Assembly (NCBI GenBank): GCA_964401995.1
Contig: CAYOAP010000004.1
Coordinates: 1 to 64,000, forward strand
Direction of reading: 5' to 3'
Source of the DNA: DATCBF01 sp964401995
GTDB lineage: Bacteria > Actinomycetota > Thermoleophilia > Solirubrobacterales > 70-9
DNA: 64,000 nt
Positions 8,044 through 15,528 of the stretch are shown here, in pieces. Numbering within the stretch: the first letter of the stretch is position 1; each line of letters opens with the position of its first letter. A program made the translations under genes and the position numbers. Below the pieces are notes generated by a model, which saw nothing but the letters and a program-made list of their open reading frames with translations, searched no databases and was not told where the DNA came from.

Positions 8044-8562
8044 ATGAGTGAGCAGACGCAGGAGTTGACCACCGACCAGGCCGAGCGCGAGGCATCCGGC
8101 GCGCACGCCTACGGCCGCTACCTGGAGGAGTTCGAGGTAGGCGCGATCTACAAGCACTGGCCGGCCAAGACGGTGACCGAGTCCGACGACCACCTCTTCT
8201 GCCTGATCACGATGAACCACCACCCGCTGCACCTCAACGACGTCTACGCGAAGCAGTCCCAGCAGGGCCGCAACGTCGTCGTCGGCCCGCTCGTCTACTC
8301 GCTGGCGCTGGGGATGTCGGTCTCCGACGTCTCCGGCAAGGCGATCGCCAACCTCGCCACCGAAGACCTCAGCCACCCGAATCCGGTCTTCCACGGCGAC
8401 ACGCTCTTCTGTGAGACCGAGGTGCTTGAGGTCAAGCCCTCGAAATCGAAGCTAGACCGCGGCGTCGTCAAAGTCCACACCCGCGTCCTCAACCAGGACG
8501 GCGTCCTCGTCGCCGAGTTCAAGCGCCTGGTGCTGGTTCCGCGCAAAAACCCCGGCACGTAG
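8044..8562 (+). CDS. mch: MaoC-family hydratase, probable mesaconyl-CoA hydratase
   Basis: Hot-dog-fold (R)-enoyl-CoA hydratase of 172 residues with a single MaoC domain. The active-site region reads NHHPLHLND-x-YA with Asp and His in the hydratase positions, followed by NVVVGPLVYSLALGMS and later HPNPVFHGDTLF. It would hydrate mesaconyl-CoA to beta-methylmalyl-CoA, the substrate of Mcl. It follows mcd and the SCP2-like gene after 71 bases; GAGGAG lies 13 bases before the ATG. Single-domain MaoC hydratases do this job in some actinobacteria, whereas the Rhodobacter enzyme is a double hot-dog protein. Specificity is inferred from neighbours. Confidence 0.82.
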   Translation: MSEQTQELTTDQAEREASGAHAYGRYLEEFEVGAIYKHWPAKTVTESDDHLFCLITMNHHPLHLNDVYAKQSQQGRNVVVGPLVYSLALGMSVSDVSGKAIANLATEDLSHPNPVFHGDTLFCETEVLEVKPSKSKLDRGVVKVHTRVLNQDGVLVAEFKRLVLVPRKNPGT

Positions 8563-8700
8563 GGCTGGCGGGGGCGATTTGGCCCCGACGTGAGCGGGTA
8601 GGCCGCGCGTCACACAACCGTGACGAAGCTCTGACATTTCGCGCGCCACCCGCGCGCCCGGCCGCGGCAGGATCGGCGCATGCCCGCTCCCGGCCTCCAA

Positions 8701-8761
8701 CCACCCGAACTGCATCAACTTCTCGATCTGGCAGGTAGAGAAGTTGATGCAGTTCGGGTGG
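8701..8761. repeat. Palindromic repeat, copy 1
   Basis: A perfect 24-base inverted repeat (8701-8724 with 8738-8761) around a 13-base loop GATCTGGCAGGTA. Its 51-base core (8706-8756) recurs at 12727-12777 in opposite orientation: there the loop is the reverse complement. The two copies bracket the DUF559 gene; this one ends 22 bases before its ATG. Confidence 0.9.
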
Positions 8762-8819
8762 AGTTGGGCGAGTGGGGTCATGGATGAGAGATCGGGAGGC
8801 CACGCGGGCGATCCGTGCA

Positions 8820-8848
8820 TTAGGAGGGTCTAGCGAAACTCGCTAGCC
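8820..8848. repeat. Left end of IS5-like element with target duplication
   Basis: TTAG at 8820-8823 is the target copy; the element then begins GAGGGTCTAGCGAAAC. The right end read inward is GAGGGCTTCGCGAAAC, 13 of 16 identical, and both continue into GCTAGC. A TTAG duplication fits the YTAR preference of the IS5 group. Confidence 0.85.
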
Positions 8849-9517
8849 CAGTTGTATTGCGGGATTCAGAAGTCGGGTTCATGCGGGGTACCTCGCTTTC
8901 GGGTGGGTTTTACCCCAGCGTTTGGTCCGTCTAGTCGGCACTTTGATGTACGCCAGCCCCAACGCGAAGGCGTTCTCGGCGTTTACTGGCTCTAAATAGG
9001 CGAGTTCGGGTTGCGTCGTGGGATGGTCGGCGATGACATCGCCGACTTTTCGTCACATGCTTCAAAGGCTCTTTTCGCATTGGCAAGCGAAATGTCGCTG
9101 GATTGCCGTTTCCGAGCCACAAGGGGTCAACGACCGAAGTCCTTACGGTCAGAGACATGGAGATCACGATCACCTTGACGTTGCCGGAATTAAGCGCGGC
9201 CGCTGGCATCGCGTTCGCTGCGCGGCCAGTTCGACACCGAGTACATGAACGTCAAGAACAAGGTCGGCATCTGAGGCAGAGGAAGGGCCGCTCCCCAGAA
9301 AGTGTTGCGCCAAGGCGGGAGCGGCCCTCGATCCGAGCAAGCGAGGCGCACCATAGACAAGTAACTGGACGTACACCGAAAACATAATTGTTCGATTTGG
9401 TGAATGGAGCCGTTCCGTCATGTGCCATCTCTAACTTGCGGCCATCCCCCTCGGCAGGCGACCCGCCAAGGCCGCCCTGCGGGCAGGGGCATGCAAGCAA
9501 ACATGAGGAGCCAATTA
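8849..9517. other. Left part of the element without a supported gene
   Basis: About 670 bases of lower GC than the surroundings. On the plus strand, MEITITLTLPELSA begins near 9157 behind no clear ribosome site. A second frame ending RGQFDTEYMNVKNKVGI stops at 9271, and the two cannot be joined without a frameshift. This may be a decayed small gene. I see no RNA gene or further repeat. Confidence 0.4.
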
Positions 9518-9937
9518 ATGGCGAAGGTATCTCCGTTCCATTCCAAGAAGGCTGGAACGAACAAACATCACAACAACAACCAGTGCACCGAGGGCAACAA
9601 CATCGAGTCCTACAACAAAGTCTCGGGCACTGGCGGCCATCCGCTCTGCTCTCACTGCGCAAGGCTCTAGACAGAGCTTGGGCAGCGAGGTCGTTCCGCA
9701 TTTGGAATAGAACGGATCGACTTCTACGTCTGCGGGAACGCGGTCACGCCACCACCATTCACCGTGGTTGGCGTGGCCGCTCCGGCCGCCGTCGCAATGC
9801 ATCGGCTCGGTGACCAGCGCTCTGATGTCAGATGCCAGACGTTCGTGCACGACGTCGTCCAGGTAGGTGTCCCCAGGCTGGGCGGGGTGCATGGCGGCGC
9901 AGACGATCTGCCCGTTCTCTCGGATGCGGACAGCCAT
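9515..9937 (-). CDS. Small conserved-looking protein with GEWWWR motif
   Basis: The ATG giving MAVRIRENGQIVCAAMHPAQ lies 9 bases behind AAGGAAT. The first 80 residues look selected (GDTYLDDVVHERLA, then NHGEWWWRDRVP and VEVDPFY). The rest overlaps the 50-residue plus-strand gene and ends in a hydrophobic stretch, so the true product may once have stopped near residue 80 and been extended by mutation. I recall short proteins with IVCAAM and GEWWWR in phages and plasmids, without known function. Confidence 0.45.
   Translation of the reverse strand: MAVRIRENGQIVCAAMHPAQPGDTYLDDVVHERLASDIRALVTEPMHCDGGRSGHANHGEWWWRDRVPADVEVDPFYSKCGTTSLPKLCLEPCAVRAERMAASARDFVVGLDVVALGALVVVVMFVRSSLLGMERRYLRH
9518..9670 (+). 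CDS. 50-residue zinc-ribbon-like small protein
   Basis: The ATG follows ATGAGGAGCCAATTA, a strong ribosome site at good spacing. The protein starts MAKVSPFHSKKAGTNKHHNN, then has Q-C-T-E-GNNIE and ends GTGGHPLCSHCARL. The final C-x-x-C together with the earlier Cys and His cluster suggests a small metal-binding fold. I recall similar short C-x-EGNNI..GTGG-x-PLC-x-x-C proteins but no known function. It is cargo in the IS5-like element. The opposite-strand gene overlaps it almost entirely at its 3' end, and this one has the better coding signal there. Confidence 0.6.
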   Translation: MAKVSPFHSKKAGTNKHHNNNQCTEGNNIESYNKVSGTGGHPLCSHCARL

Positions 9938-10053
9938 GGCGGGATTCCTTTCGGCACTAATTTCCCAGCAATCCAATACCTATATTTGGCTTGCTAGAGC
10001 GGTTTAACGTCCGATTCAATCCCTAGAGTCCCCTTCAGAAACGCACACAAGAA

Positions 10054-10084
10054 GGCCCCCGCGAAGTTGGAGCTTCCGGGGGCC
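10054..10084. terminator. Hairpin upstream of the transposase gene
   Basis: GGCCCCCG (10054-10061) pairs exactly with CGGGGGCC (10077-10084), and GAAG/CTTC extends the stem inside with a two-base bulge. Read on the minus strand it is followed by CTTCTTGTG. It may shield the transposase from outside transcription, as hairpins at IS ends often do. Confidence 0.5.
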
Positions 10085-10187
10085 AGACCGTCCGAGGTGT
10101 AGCTCGAATGGCAGGACCAAGGTAGCACCGCGACCCGCCACAGCGGCAGAGGTCGGAAGGCTTCTGGAGTCGCCTGAGATTCAGCGA

Positions 10188-11312
10188 TTGATCGCTGATT
10201 TGCAGGAGACGAGATGGACCGGCAGGCCGGGATATCCGGTTCGGGCGATGGTCGGCTTGTGCCTGGTCAAGGCGATGTACGCGCTGCCGACGTGGACGAA
10301 AGTCGTCGCCTTGGTCGCTGAGCATTGGAAGCTTCAGCGCGCGCTCGGCTGCGAAGGAAACCCGCCATCGGTGTTCGCCGCGTATCGCTTCAGCGAAAAG
10401 CTGCGGGGCAACAAGGCGACGGTGGACCGCTGCATCGACGGGGTTGTCGCGGGCCTCAAAGAGAAGCTTCCGGCCTACGGGACGGACCTCGCCATCGACG
10501 CCTCAGACATGCCCGCCTACGCCAACGGCCAGCGCCACGTCTACAAGGGCGGGCCAGAACGCAATTGGCACACCGACCCCGACGCCTCCTGGGGGCACCG
10601 CTCGGCGGTGAGCACGCGCCGGGGCGGGGGCTTCTACGGCTTCAAGCTCCAGATGGCCTGCTGCGCGAAGACCGGCCTGCCGGTCGCCTGGTCGGTGGAG
10701 ACCGGGAGGGCGAACGAGTCGATGTTCGCCGCGCCGCTGATCGATGAGGCGAGGCGCAGGGGAGCGCTGGCTGCGACCTGCGCGATGGACAAGGCGTATG
10801 ACATCGGCCGCGTCTACGCCGAGTGCGCCGAGCGCGGTTGCGAGGCCATCGTGCCGCTGCGGGCGACGGGCGCGGTGGTCAACAACGAGCACCGCCCGCC
10901 CGCCTGCGGGCACGGCGTCTGGACGTTCGCCGGGTCGGACCGCAAGCGCGGCGCTTCCAAGTGGCGCTGCCCGACGGGCGAGTGCAAGCCCGCCTCGACG
11001 TGGGTCGCGGCCGACCGCCTGCACCCGCTGATCCCCCGCGAGACGAAGCGCTGGAAGGCCCTCTATCGCGGGCGCGGCGCTGTCGAGCGCGAGTTCGGGC
11101 GGCTCAAGAACGAATGGGGCTTGAAGCCATTGCGGGTGCGTGGCCTTGACCGGGTGCGAATGCACGCCAACCTGACGATCCTCACTCAGTTGGCCTGCAC
11201 GCTGGCGCGGGCGCGGGCGGCTGCGGCTCAGCCTCGCCCCCGCCGTGGAAGCCACCGGGCCGAAACGACCCGGGCTGCCACGCGATCCCGTCCAGCAGTT
11301 CGCCGGGAGTGA
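10188..11312 (+). CDS. IS5/IS4-type DDE transposase
   Basis: RNase-H-fold transposase. The DDE residues are visible as D in AIDASDMPAYANG (about residue 105), D in CAMDKAYDIG (about residue 205) and E in YRGRGAVEREFGRLKNEWGL (about residue 300). The N-terminal TRWTGRPGYPVRAMVGLCLV is the InsH-type dimerisation domain. The listed start is a TTG, but the frame stays open upstream and reads RLLESPEIQRLIADLQE, which belongs to the family. No ATG or GTG occurs there; the ATG at 10108 is out of frame and stops after five codons. A 5' frameshift or unusual start is therefore likely. The C-terminal tail after LARARA is probably not native and overlaps the XRE gene. Confidence 0.9.
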   Translation: MIADLQETRWTGRPGYPVRAMVGLCLVKAMYALPTWTKVVALVAEHWKLQRALGCEGNPPSVFAAYRFSEKLRGNKATVDRCIDGVVAGLKEKLPAYGTDLAIDASDMPAYANGQRHVYKGGPERNWHTDPDASWGHRSAVSTRRGGGFYGFKLQMACCAKTGLPVAWSVETGRANESMFAAPLIDEARRRGALAATCAMDKAYDIGRVYAECAERGCEAIVPLRATGAVVNNEHRPPACGHGVWTFAGSDRKRGASKWRCPTGECKPASTWVAADRLHPLIPRETKRWKALYRGRGAVEREFGRLKNEWGLKPLRVRGLDRVRMHANLTILTQLACTLARARAAAAQPRPRRGSHRAETTRAATRSRPAVRRE

Positions 11313-11490
11313 CGCTCAGCGCCCCTGCGAGCTTGACGAGGGTGTCGATGCGGGCGACCCGGATTCCCCGCTCAAGCATCGAGACCTCAGTGCGGTGCAG
11401 TTCGGCGAGCATCGCGAGCCGCTCCTGAGAGAGGCCCGCTTGCTTGCGCAGGCGCAGGAGGTTGCGGCCGAACCTCTCGGCGACGCTCAC
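11182..11490 (-). CDS. XRE-family helix-turn-helix regulator
   Basis: A 102-residue DNA-binding protein. Residues 5-65 form a lambda-Cro/C1-type HTH (RFGRNLLRLRKQAGLSQERL, then RTEVSMLERG and VKLAGALSVTPGELL). The GTG overlaps the stop of the upstream gene as GTGA. The tail after about residue 78 is Gly/Pro-rich, lies antisense to the transposase 3' end, and may not be native. With its partner it probably forms a two-gene regulatory unit carried by the element. Confidence 0.8.
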   Translation of the reverse strand: MSVAERFGRNLLRLRKQAGLSQERLAMLAELHRTEVSMLERGIRVARIDTLVKLAGALSVTPGELLDGIAWQPGSFRPGGFHGGGEAEPQPPAPAPACRPTE

Positions 11491-11720
11491 TCGGCGAGCC
11501 GGTCGAAGTGGAGGGCAGCACGGGTCGGCATGATCGTCGCGCCCTCCCGGCGCAGCAGCCCCGCTCCGGCGAGGTCGAGCATGGCGCGCTCTGCGGAGTC
11601 GCCTGGGCCGACCTCCCGCTCTATCTCGCCTGCGGCGAGGAGGGTGGGGTGCTCAGCGAGGACGAGGCTGAGGACGGCGCGCTGGGCGGCGGCGTCCTCT
11701 CGGTTACCGTGGTCACACAT
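11487..11720 (-). CDS. Small winged-helix-like protein paired with XRE regulator
   Basis: A 77-residue protein whose ATG lies 10-11 bases behind AGGAGAG. The pattern AVLSLVLAEHPTLLAAGEI, then AERAMLDLAGAGLLRREG and PTRAALHFDRL looks like a winged helix with a C-terminal tail. It is translationally coupled to the XRE gene. I recall similar protein-plus-XRE pairs as common in this bacterial group, without known function. Expression would run from near the right end of the element inward. Confidence 0.65.
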   Translation of the reverse strand: MCDHGNREDAAAQRAVLSLVLAEHPTLLAAGEIEREVGPGDSAERAMLDLAGAGLLRREGATIMPTRAALHFDRLAE

Positions 11721-11833
11721 GGGAGTTCACTCTCCTGTGTCACGGCCCCGGGAGCGTTCCACCGCTCGCCGGGGCCATTTCGTACTGGACCCGGCGAACC
11801 TAGATCGGCTCAGGTCGAAACGGCAAGGGTTTC

Positions 11834-11860
11834 GCTAGCCGTTTCGCGAAGCCCTCTTAG
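11834..11860. repeat. Right end of IS5-like element with target duplication
   Basis: The element ends GTTTCGCGAAGCCCTC at 11856 and is followed by TTAG at 11857-11860, matching the left target copy. Just inside, GAAACGGC (11817-11824) and GCCGTTTC (11838-11845) form a further small hairpin. Confidence 0.85.
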
Positions 11861-12725
11861 CCGAGCGGCAGCATGGGGTCGTCGCGCGAAGGCAGCTTCT
11901 GGATCTTGGGTTGGGGGAGAGGCTGAATCAGGTGCGGGCTGAGGCTGGGTTGCTGATCCCGATCTTCCAGGGTGTCTTCGCGCTTGGGCATGGACGCATC
12001 AGTCGAGAGGGTCGCTGGATGGCCGCCGTTCTGGCTTGCGGACCCGCGGCAGTGCTGTCGCATGGCAGCGCGCTGGATCTCTGGGCCATGAGAGGTTCGC
12101 GCGGCCCGGTTGAGGTTCTCCGACGCTCAGGTGGGCCCCGCCACCGACGACCCGGGATTCGTCAGCACCAGACGCGTTGCCTTTATGCGGAGGACATTTC
12201 GCTTGAGGCAAATATCCCGGTCACCTCGATCGAGCGGACCTTGGTTGACATGGCCGGGCGGCTTGACGCCAAGCAGCTAGAGCGCGCCCTAGTTGCCGCC
12301 GATCGAAGCGGGCGCTTGCGCTGGCCAGAGATGCAGCGGATGGTTGCGCAGGGCCGTGGGCGAAAGGGCATTGGCCGATTGCGCGGGATCGTGGCACAGG
12401 TCGATCCGCGCGCCGTCGACGCCAAATCCGGCCTGGAGGTTGACTTCTTAGCTTTGTGTCGCGAAGCCAGCCTTCCGGTGCCCGAGGTCAATGTCCTGGT
12501 TGAGGACCATCTCGTTGACTTCTATTGGCCCCTGCAGCGAGTCGTGGTCGAAACGGACAGTTACGCCTACCATCACGATCGCCCAGCCTTCGAGAGTGAT
12601 CACCAGCGCACCGTCGCCCTGGAAGCGGCTGGCTATGCAGTGCATCGCGCGACCGAACGCATGCTCAGCGAAGACCCCGACCCATTCCTCGCCAATGTTC
12701 GCCGCTCCCTTCGGGAACGACGGCA

Positions 12726-12778
12726 GCGAACTGCATCAACTTCTCTACCTGCCAGATCGAGAAGTTGATGCAGTTCGC
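12726..12778. repeat. Palindromic repeat, copy 2
   Basis: GCGAACTGCATCAACTTCTC (12726-12745) is the exact reverse complement of 12759-12778, with loop TACCTGCCAGATC. Core 12727-12777 is identical to copy 1 read on the opposite strand. It overlaps the 3' end of the DUF559 frame and provides its stop codon. Confidence 0.9.
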
Positions 12779-12828
12779 GCTGGGCGCGACATTTCGGACG
12801 TGCGGCGGGAGCCCGCAGGGGTGGGGGG

Positions 12829-13395
12829 TCAGTGCGCCTCGTCGGAGGCGTGGGCCGGGGGCCTTGACTCCTCCGCCAGCGAGGTGATCTCGAGCTGGCC
12901 ATGGGCGGCTGTCTCGAGCACGTCGGTCGCCTCTTCGGCGGAGCGGGCGTAGAGCTCGACCAGGAGGTGGACGACGATCCGCTCCTCGTCGTGCTTGTGG
13001 AAGCGGACGTGGGTGAAGAACTCGCGCACGCCGGCGTCGCCGAAGGCGCCGTAGGTGAGGAACTCGATCGCTTCCGGGCCGGAGCAGGTCTCGACCCGGT
13101 CCTGGTCGACGGTGACGGTGACGGAGGCGACCCAGGGGGTGCCGGCGACCATCCGTTCCCAGCGGTCTTCGATCGGGACGACGCGGTCGCCCTGGAAGGT
13201 GAGGTGGGGCTGGTCGTGCATGCAGTCGAGGCACTGGACGACCGATTCCTGGATCTCGTCGATGCCTTCGGTGGGGACGCCGGACTCGGGATCGATCCGC
13301 CGGATCGCGTCGTAGTGGATCTGGATCTCGAGGTTCTGAGACCAGCAGCGGTAGCAGCGCAGCCAGGCCGAGAGGTCCCCGTTCATCTCGCTCAT
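12829..13395 (-). CDS. Hypothetical protein with two CxxC knuckles
   Basis: A 188-residue soluble protein that I do not recognise. CYRCW at residues 14-18 and CLDCM near residue 55 make a likely zinc ribbon. The centre is beta-rich (WVASVTVTVDQDRVETC) and the C-terminal third looks like a helix-strand domain (FHKHDEERIVVHLLVELYAR). It lies directly upstream of ecm on the plus-strand map but is transcribed after it on the minus strand, 45 bases from the ecm stop, so it may belong to the ecm transcript. Confidence 0.65.
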   Translation of the reverse strand: MSEMNGDLSAWLRCYRCWSQNLEIQIHYDAIRRIDPESGVPTEGIDEIQESVVQCLDCMHDQPHLTFQGDRVVPIEDRWERMVAGTPWVASVTVTVDQDRVETCSGPEAIEFLTYGAFGDAGVREFFTHVRFHKHDEERIVVHLLVELYARSAEEATDVLETAAHGQLEITSLAEESRPPAHASDEAH

Positions 13396-13440
13396 CCAGG
13401 CATTGTCGCGCGGTCGCGACTTTGGCGCTAGGCGATGCCC

Positions 13441-15435
13441 TCAGACGGTGGCGCGGTGGCCGGCCCGCTGGCCGACAAGCTCGACGATCTCGCCCATGAT
13501 CCGGTTGATGTCGAAGTCCTTCGGCGTGTAGACGCCGGCAACGCCTTCTTCGCGCAGGCGCTTGGCATCGGCGACGGGGATGATGCCGCCGACCACGACC
13601 GGGACGTCGAGGCCCTCGTCGCGCAGCAGGCCGACGACTTCCGGGATCAGCGCCAGGTGTGAGCCGGAGAGGATCGAGAGGCCGACGACGTCGACGTCCT
13701 CCTGCAGGGCGGACTCGGCGATCTCGGCTGGGGTCAGGCGGATGCCCTGGTAGATGACCTCCATGCCGACGTCGCGGGCGCGCAGGGCGACCTGCTCAGA
13801 GCCGTTGGAGTGGCCGTCGAGGCCGGGCTTGCCGACCAGGATCTTGATCCGGTGCCCGATCTGGGCGGAGGTCTCGTCGACCCGGGCGCGGATCTCGGCC
13901 AGCTGGTCGCGATCGGCCGGAGGGGCGGCGCCGTCGACGCCGGTCGGGGCGCGGTAGGCGCCGAAGGCCTCGCGCAGGACTTCGGACCACTCGCCGGTGG
14001 TCGCGCCGGCCTTGGCGGCGGCGATCGTCGCCGGCATGATGTTCTCGCTGTCGCTGGCGGCGACCCGGGCCAGCTCCTCAAGCGCGGCCTTGACCGCGTC
14101 GCCATCGCGCTCGGCCTTCCAGGCCTCGAGCGCCTCGACCCGTTCGCGCTCGACCTCGGGGTCGGGGGTGAGGATGCCGCCGTCGGCGCCGGCCGTGAGC
14201 GGCGACTCCTCGGTCTCTTTGAAGCTGTTCTGGCCGATCACCTTGAGCTCGCCGCCCTCGATCCGCGCCACCCGCTCGCGGTGGGACTCGACCAGGCGGG
14301 CTTTCATGTAGGGGACGGCGGTGACGGCGCCGCCGTGCTCCTCGACCACGGCCATCTCAGCCCGGGCGCCGGCGGTCAGCTCTTCGACCAGGCCCTCCAT
14401 GACGACGGAGCCCTCGAAGATGTCGGGGTACTCGAGCAGGTCGGTCTCGTTGGCCAGCACCTGCTGGATCCGCAGGCTCCACTGCTGGTCCCAGGGTCGG
14501 GGCAGGCCCATCGCCTCGTTCCAGGCGGGCAGCTGCAGGGCGCGGGCGCGGGCGTCGCGGCTGAGGGTGACGGCCAGGGCCTCGAGCACGATCCGCTGGA
14601 TGTTGTTCTCGGGCTGGGCCTCGGTCAGGCCGAGGCTGTTGACCTGTACCCCGTAGCGGAAGCGCAGCATCTTCTCGTCGGTGACGCCGTAGCGCTCGCG
14701 GCCGATCTCGTTCCAGAGCGCGCCCATCGTCCGCAGCTTGCCGATCTCCTCGATCAGCCTGATCCCGGCGTTGACGAAGAAGGAGATGCGGCCGAAGACC
14801 CTGGGGAAGTCCTCGTCGGCGACCTGGCCCCGGGCTTTGACCTCGTCGAGCACGGCGATCCCGGTCGAGAGCGCGTAGGCGATCTCCTGCACTGGCGTCG
14901 CCCCGGCCTCCTGCAGGTGGTAGCTGCAGATGTTGATCGGGTTCCACTTCGGGATCTCGTTGACGGTGAAGGCGACCATGTCGGCGATCAGCCGCATCGA
15001 GGGCTCCGGTGGGAAGGCGTAGGTGCCGCGCGAGAGGTACTCCTTGATGATGTCGTTCTGGGTCGTGCCGGAGAGCTTGTCGAGGGCGACGCCCTGCTCC
15101 TCGGCGACCGCGGCGTAGAGCCCGAGCAGCCAGGCGGCGGTGGCGTTGATCGTCATCGACGTGTTCATCGTGTCGAGCGGGATCTGGTCGAGCAGGGTCT
15201 CCATGTCGCCGCGGTGGGCGACGGAGACGCCGACCTTGCCGACCTCGCCGCGGGCGAGGACGTGATCGGGGTCGTAGCCGGTCTGGGTGGGGAGGTCGAA
15301 AGCGATCGAGAGGCCGGTCTGGCCCTTGGCCAGATTGCCCCGGTAGAGCTCGTTCGAGCGGCGGGCGTCGGAGTGCCCGGCGTAGGTACGCATCACCCAG
15401 GGACGGTCGCGCTCGGGAAGGCGGTGCTCGCTCAT
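13441..15435 (-). CDS. ecm: Ethylmalonyl-CoA mutase (coenzyme B12-dependent)
   Basis: Adenosylcobalamin-dependent mutase of 664 residues that converts (2R)-ethylmalonyl-CoA to methylsuccinyl-CoA. The N-terminal TIM barrel begins RPWVMRTYAGHSDARRSNEL and contains NELYRGNLAKGQTGLSIAFD, FEGSVV and PENNIQRI, closely matching the Ecm branch rather than methylmalonyl-CoA mutase (barrel and B12 domain in one short chain). The C-terminal B12 domain carries the base-off motif D-x-H-x-x-G as GLDGHSNG near residue 535, then VVGLSILSGSH and VVVGGIIP. ATG giving MSEHRLPERDRPW is chosen; an earlier in-frame start adds 13 unlikely residues. No cobalamin riboswitch is evident upstream. Confidence 0.93.
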   Translation of the reverse strand: MSEHRLPERDRPWVMRTYAGHSDARRSNELYRGNLAKGQTGLSIAFDLPTQTGYDPDHVLARGEVGKVGVSVAHRGDMETLLDQIPLDTMNTSMTINATAAWLLGLYAAVAEEQGVALDKLSGTTQNDIIKEYLSRGTYAFPPEPSMRLIADMVAFTVNEIPKWNPINICSYHLQEAGATPVQEIAYALSTGIAVLDEVKARGQVADEDFPRVFGRISFFVNAGIRLIEEIGKLRTMGALWNEIGRERYGVTDEKMLRFRYGVQVNSLGLTEAQPENNIQRIVLEALAVTLSRDARARALQLPAWNEAMGLPRPWDQQWSLRIQQVLANETDLLEYPDIFEGSVVMEGLVEELTAGARAEMAVVEEHGGAVTAVPYMKARLVESHRERVARIEGGELKVIGQNSFKETEESPLTAGADGGILTPDPEVERERVEALEAWKAERDGDAVKAALEELARVAASDSENIMPATIAAAKAGATTGEWSEVLREAFGAYRAPTGVDGAAPPADRDQLAEIRARVDETSAQIGHRIKILVGKPGLDGHSNGSEQVALRARDVGMEVIYQGIRLTPAEIAESALQEDVDVVGLSILSGSHLALIPEVVGLLRDEGLDVPVVVGGIIPVADAKRLREEGVAGVYTPKDFDINRIMGEIVELVGQRAGHRATV

Positions 15436-15528
15436 CGACGCCAATGATATTTGGCCGGGGCGGAAATCCACCATTCACCTTGGCCCTGGGCGCATCTTTC
15501 CCCCGTGACGGTGTTTAGGCTGCGGTCG

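Larger units (their letters stand above)
8824..11856. mobile_element. IS5-like transposable element with passenger genes, 3,033 bp
   Basis: The element has imperfect terminal inverted repeats (GAGGGTCTAGCGAAAC and GAGGGCTTCGCGAAAC) and is flanked by TTAG at 8820-8823 and 11857-11860. It contains a DDE transposase of IS5/IS4 type, a small zinc-ribbon-like gene, a small GEWWWR-protein gene and a minus-strand winged-helix/XRE pair. At 3 kb it is more than twice the size of an ordinary IS5 member, so it is best read as a transporter-type IS. It interrupts codon 14 of the DUF559 gene and so lies inside the ethylmalonyl-CoA locus. The left part is visibly richer in A and T than the neighbouring genes. 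Confidence 0.82.
8784..12768 (+). pseudogene. DUF559 / AbiEi-like protein gene, split by IS5-like element
   Basis: The gene lies in two pieces, 8784-8823 and 11861-12768. Joining 8823 to 11861, which removes the element and one TTAG copy, gives an open frame of 315 residues beginning MRDREATRAIRALAERQHG and running into VVARRQLLDLGLG. This is the expected N-terminus of the family also seen at 33906. The N-terminal part resembles AbiEi-type antitoxin winged helices (HGVVARRQLL, SREGRWMAAVLACG). The C-terminal part is a DUF559 Vsr-like fold with VDFYWP and VVVETDSYAYH as probable PD-(D/E)xK residues. The frame runs into palindrome copy 2, which supplies its last 14 codons. As it stands the gene has lost its start; the large 3' piece could only be translated from a TTG at 11911. 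Confidence 0.85.

Noticed and set aside
9103..9387. Plus-strand open frame beginning MPFPSHKGSTTEVLTV
   Set aside because: No ribosome site, Arg-rich out-of-style second half, and only a short stretch looks protein-like; kept as a possible decayed gene in the spacer note.
10120..10136. T-box-like string AAGGTAGCACCGCG upstream of the transposase
   Set aside because: It matches the T-box core at 12 of 14 bases, but there is no stem I, no specifier loop and no antiterminator/terminator in the right order, and the downstream gene is a transposase. Probably chance.
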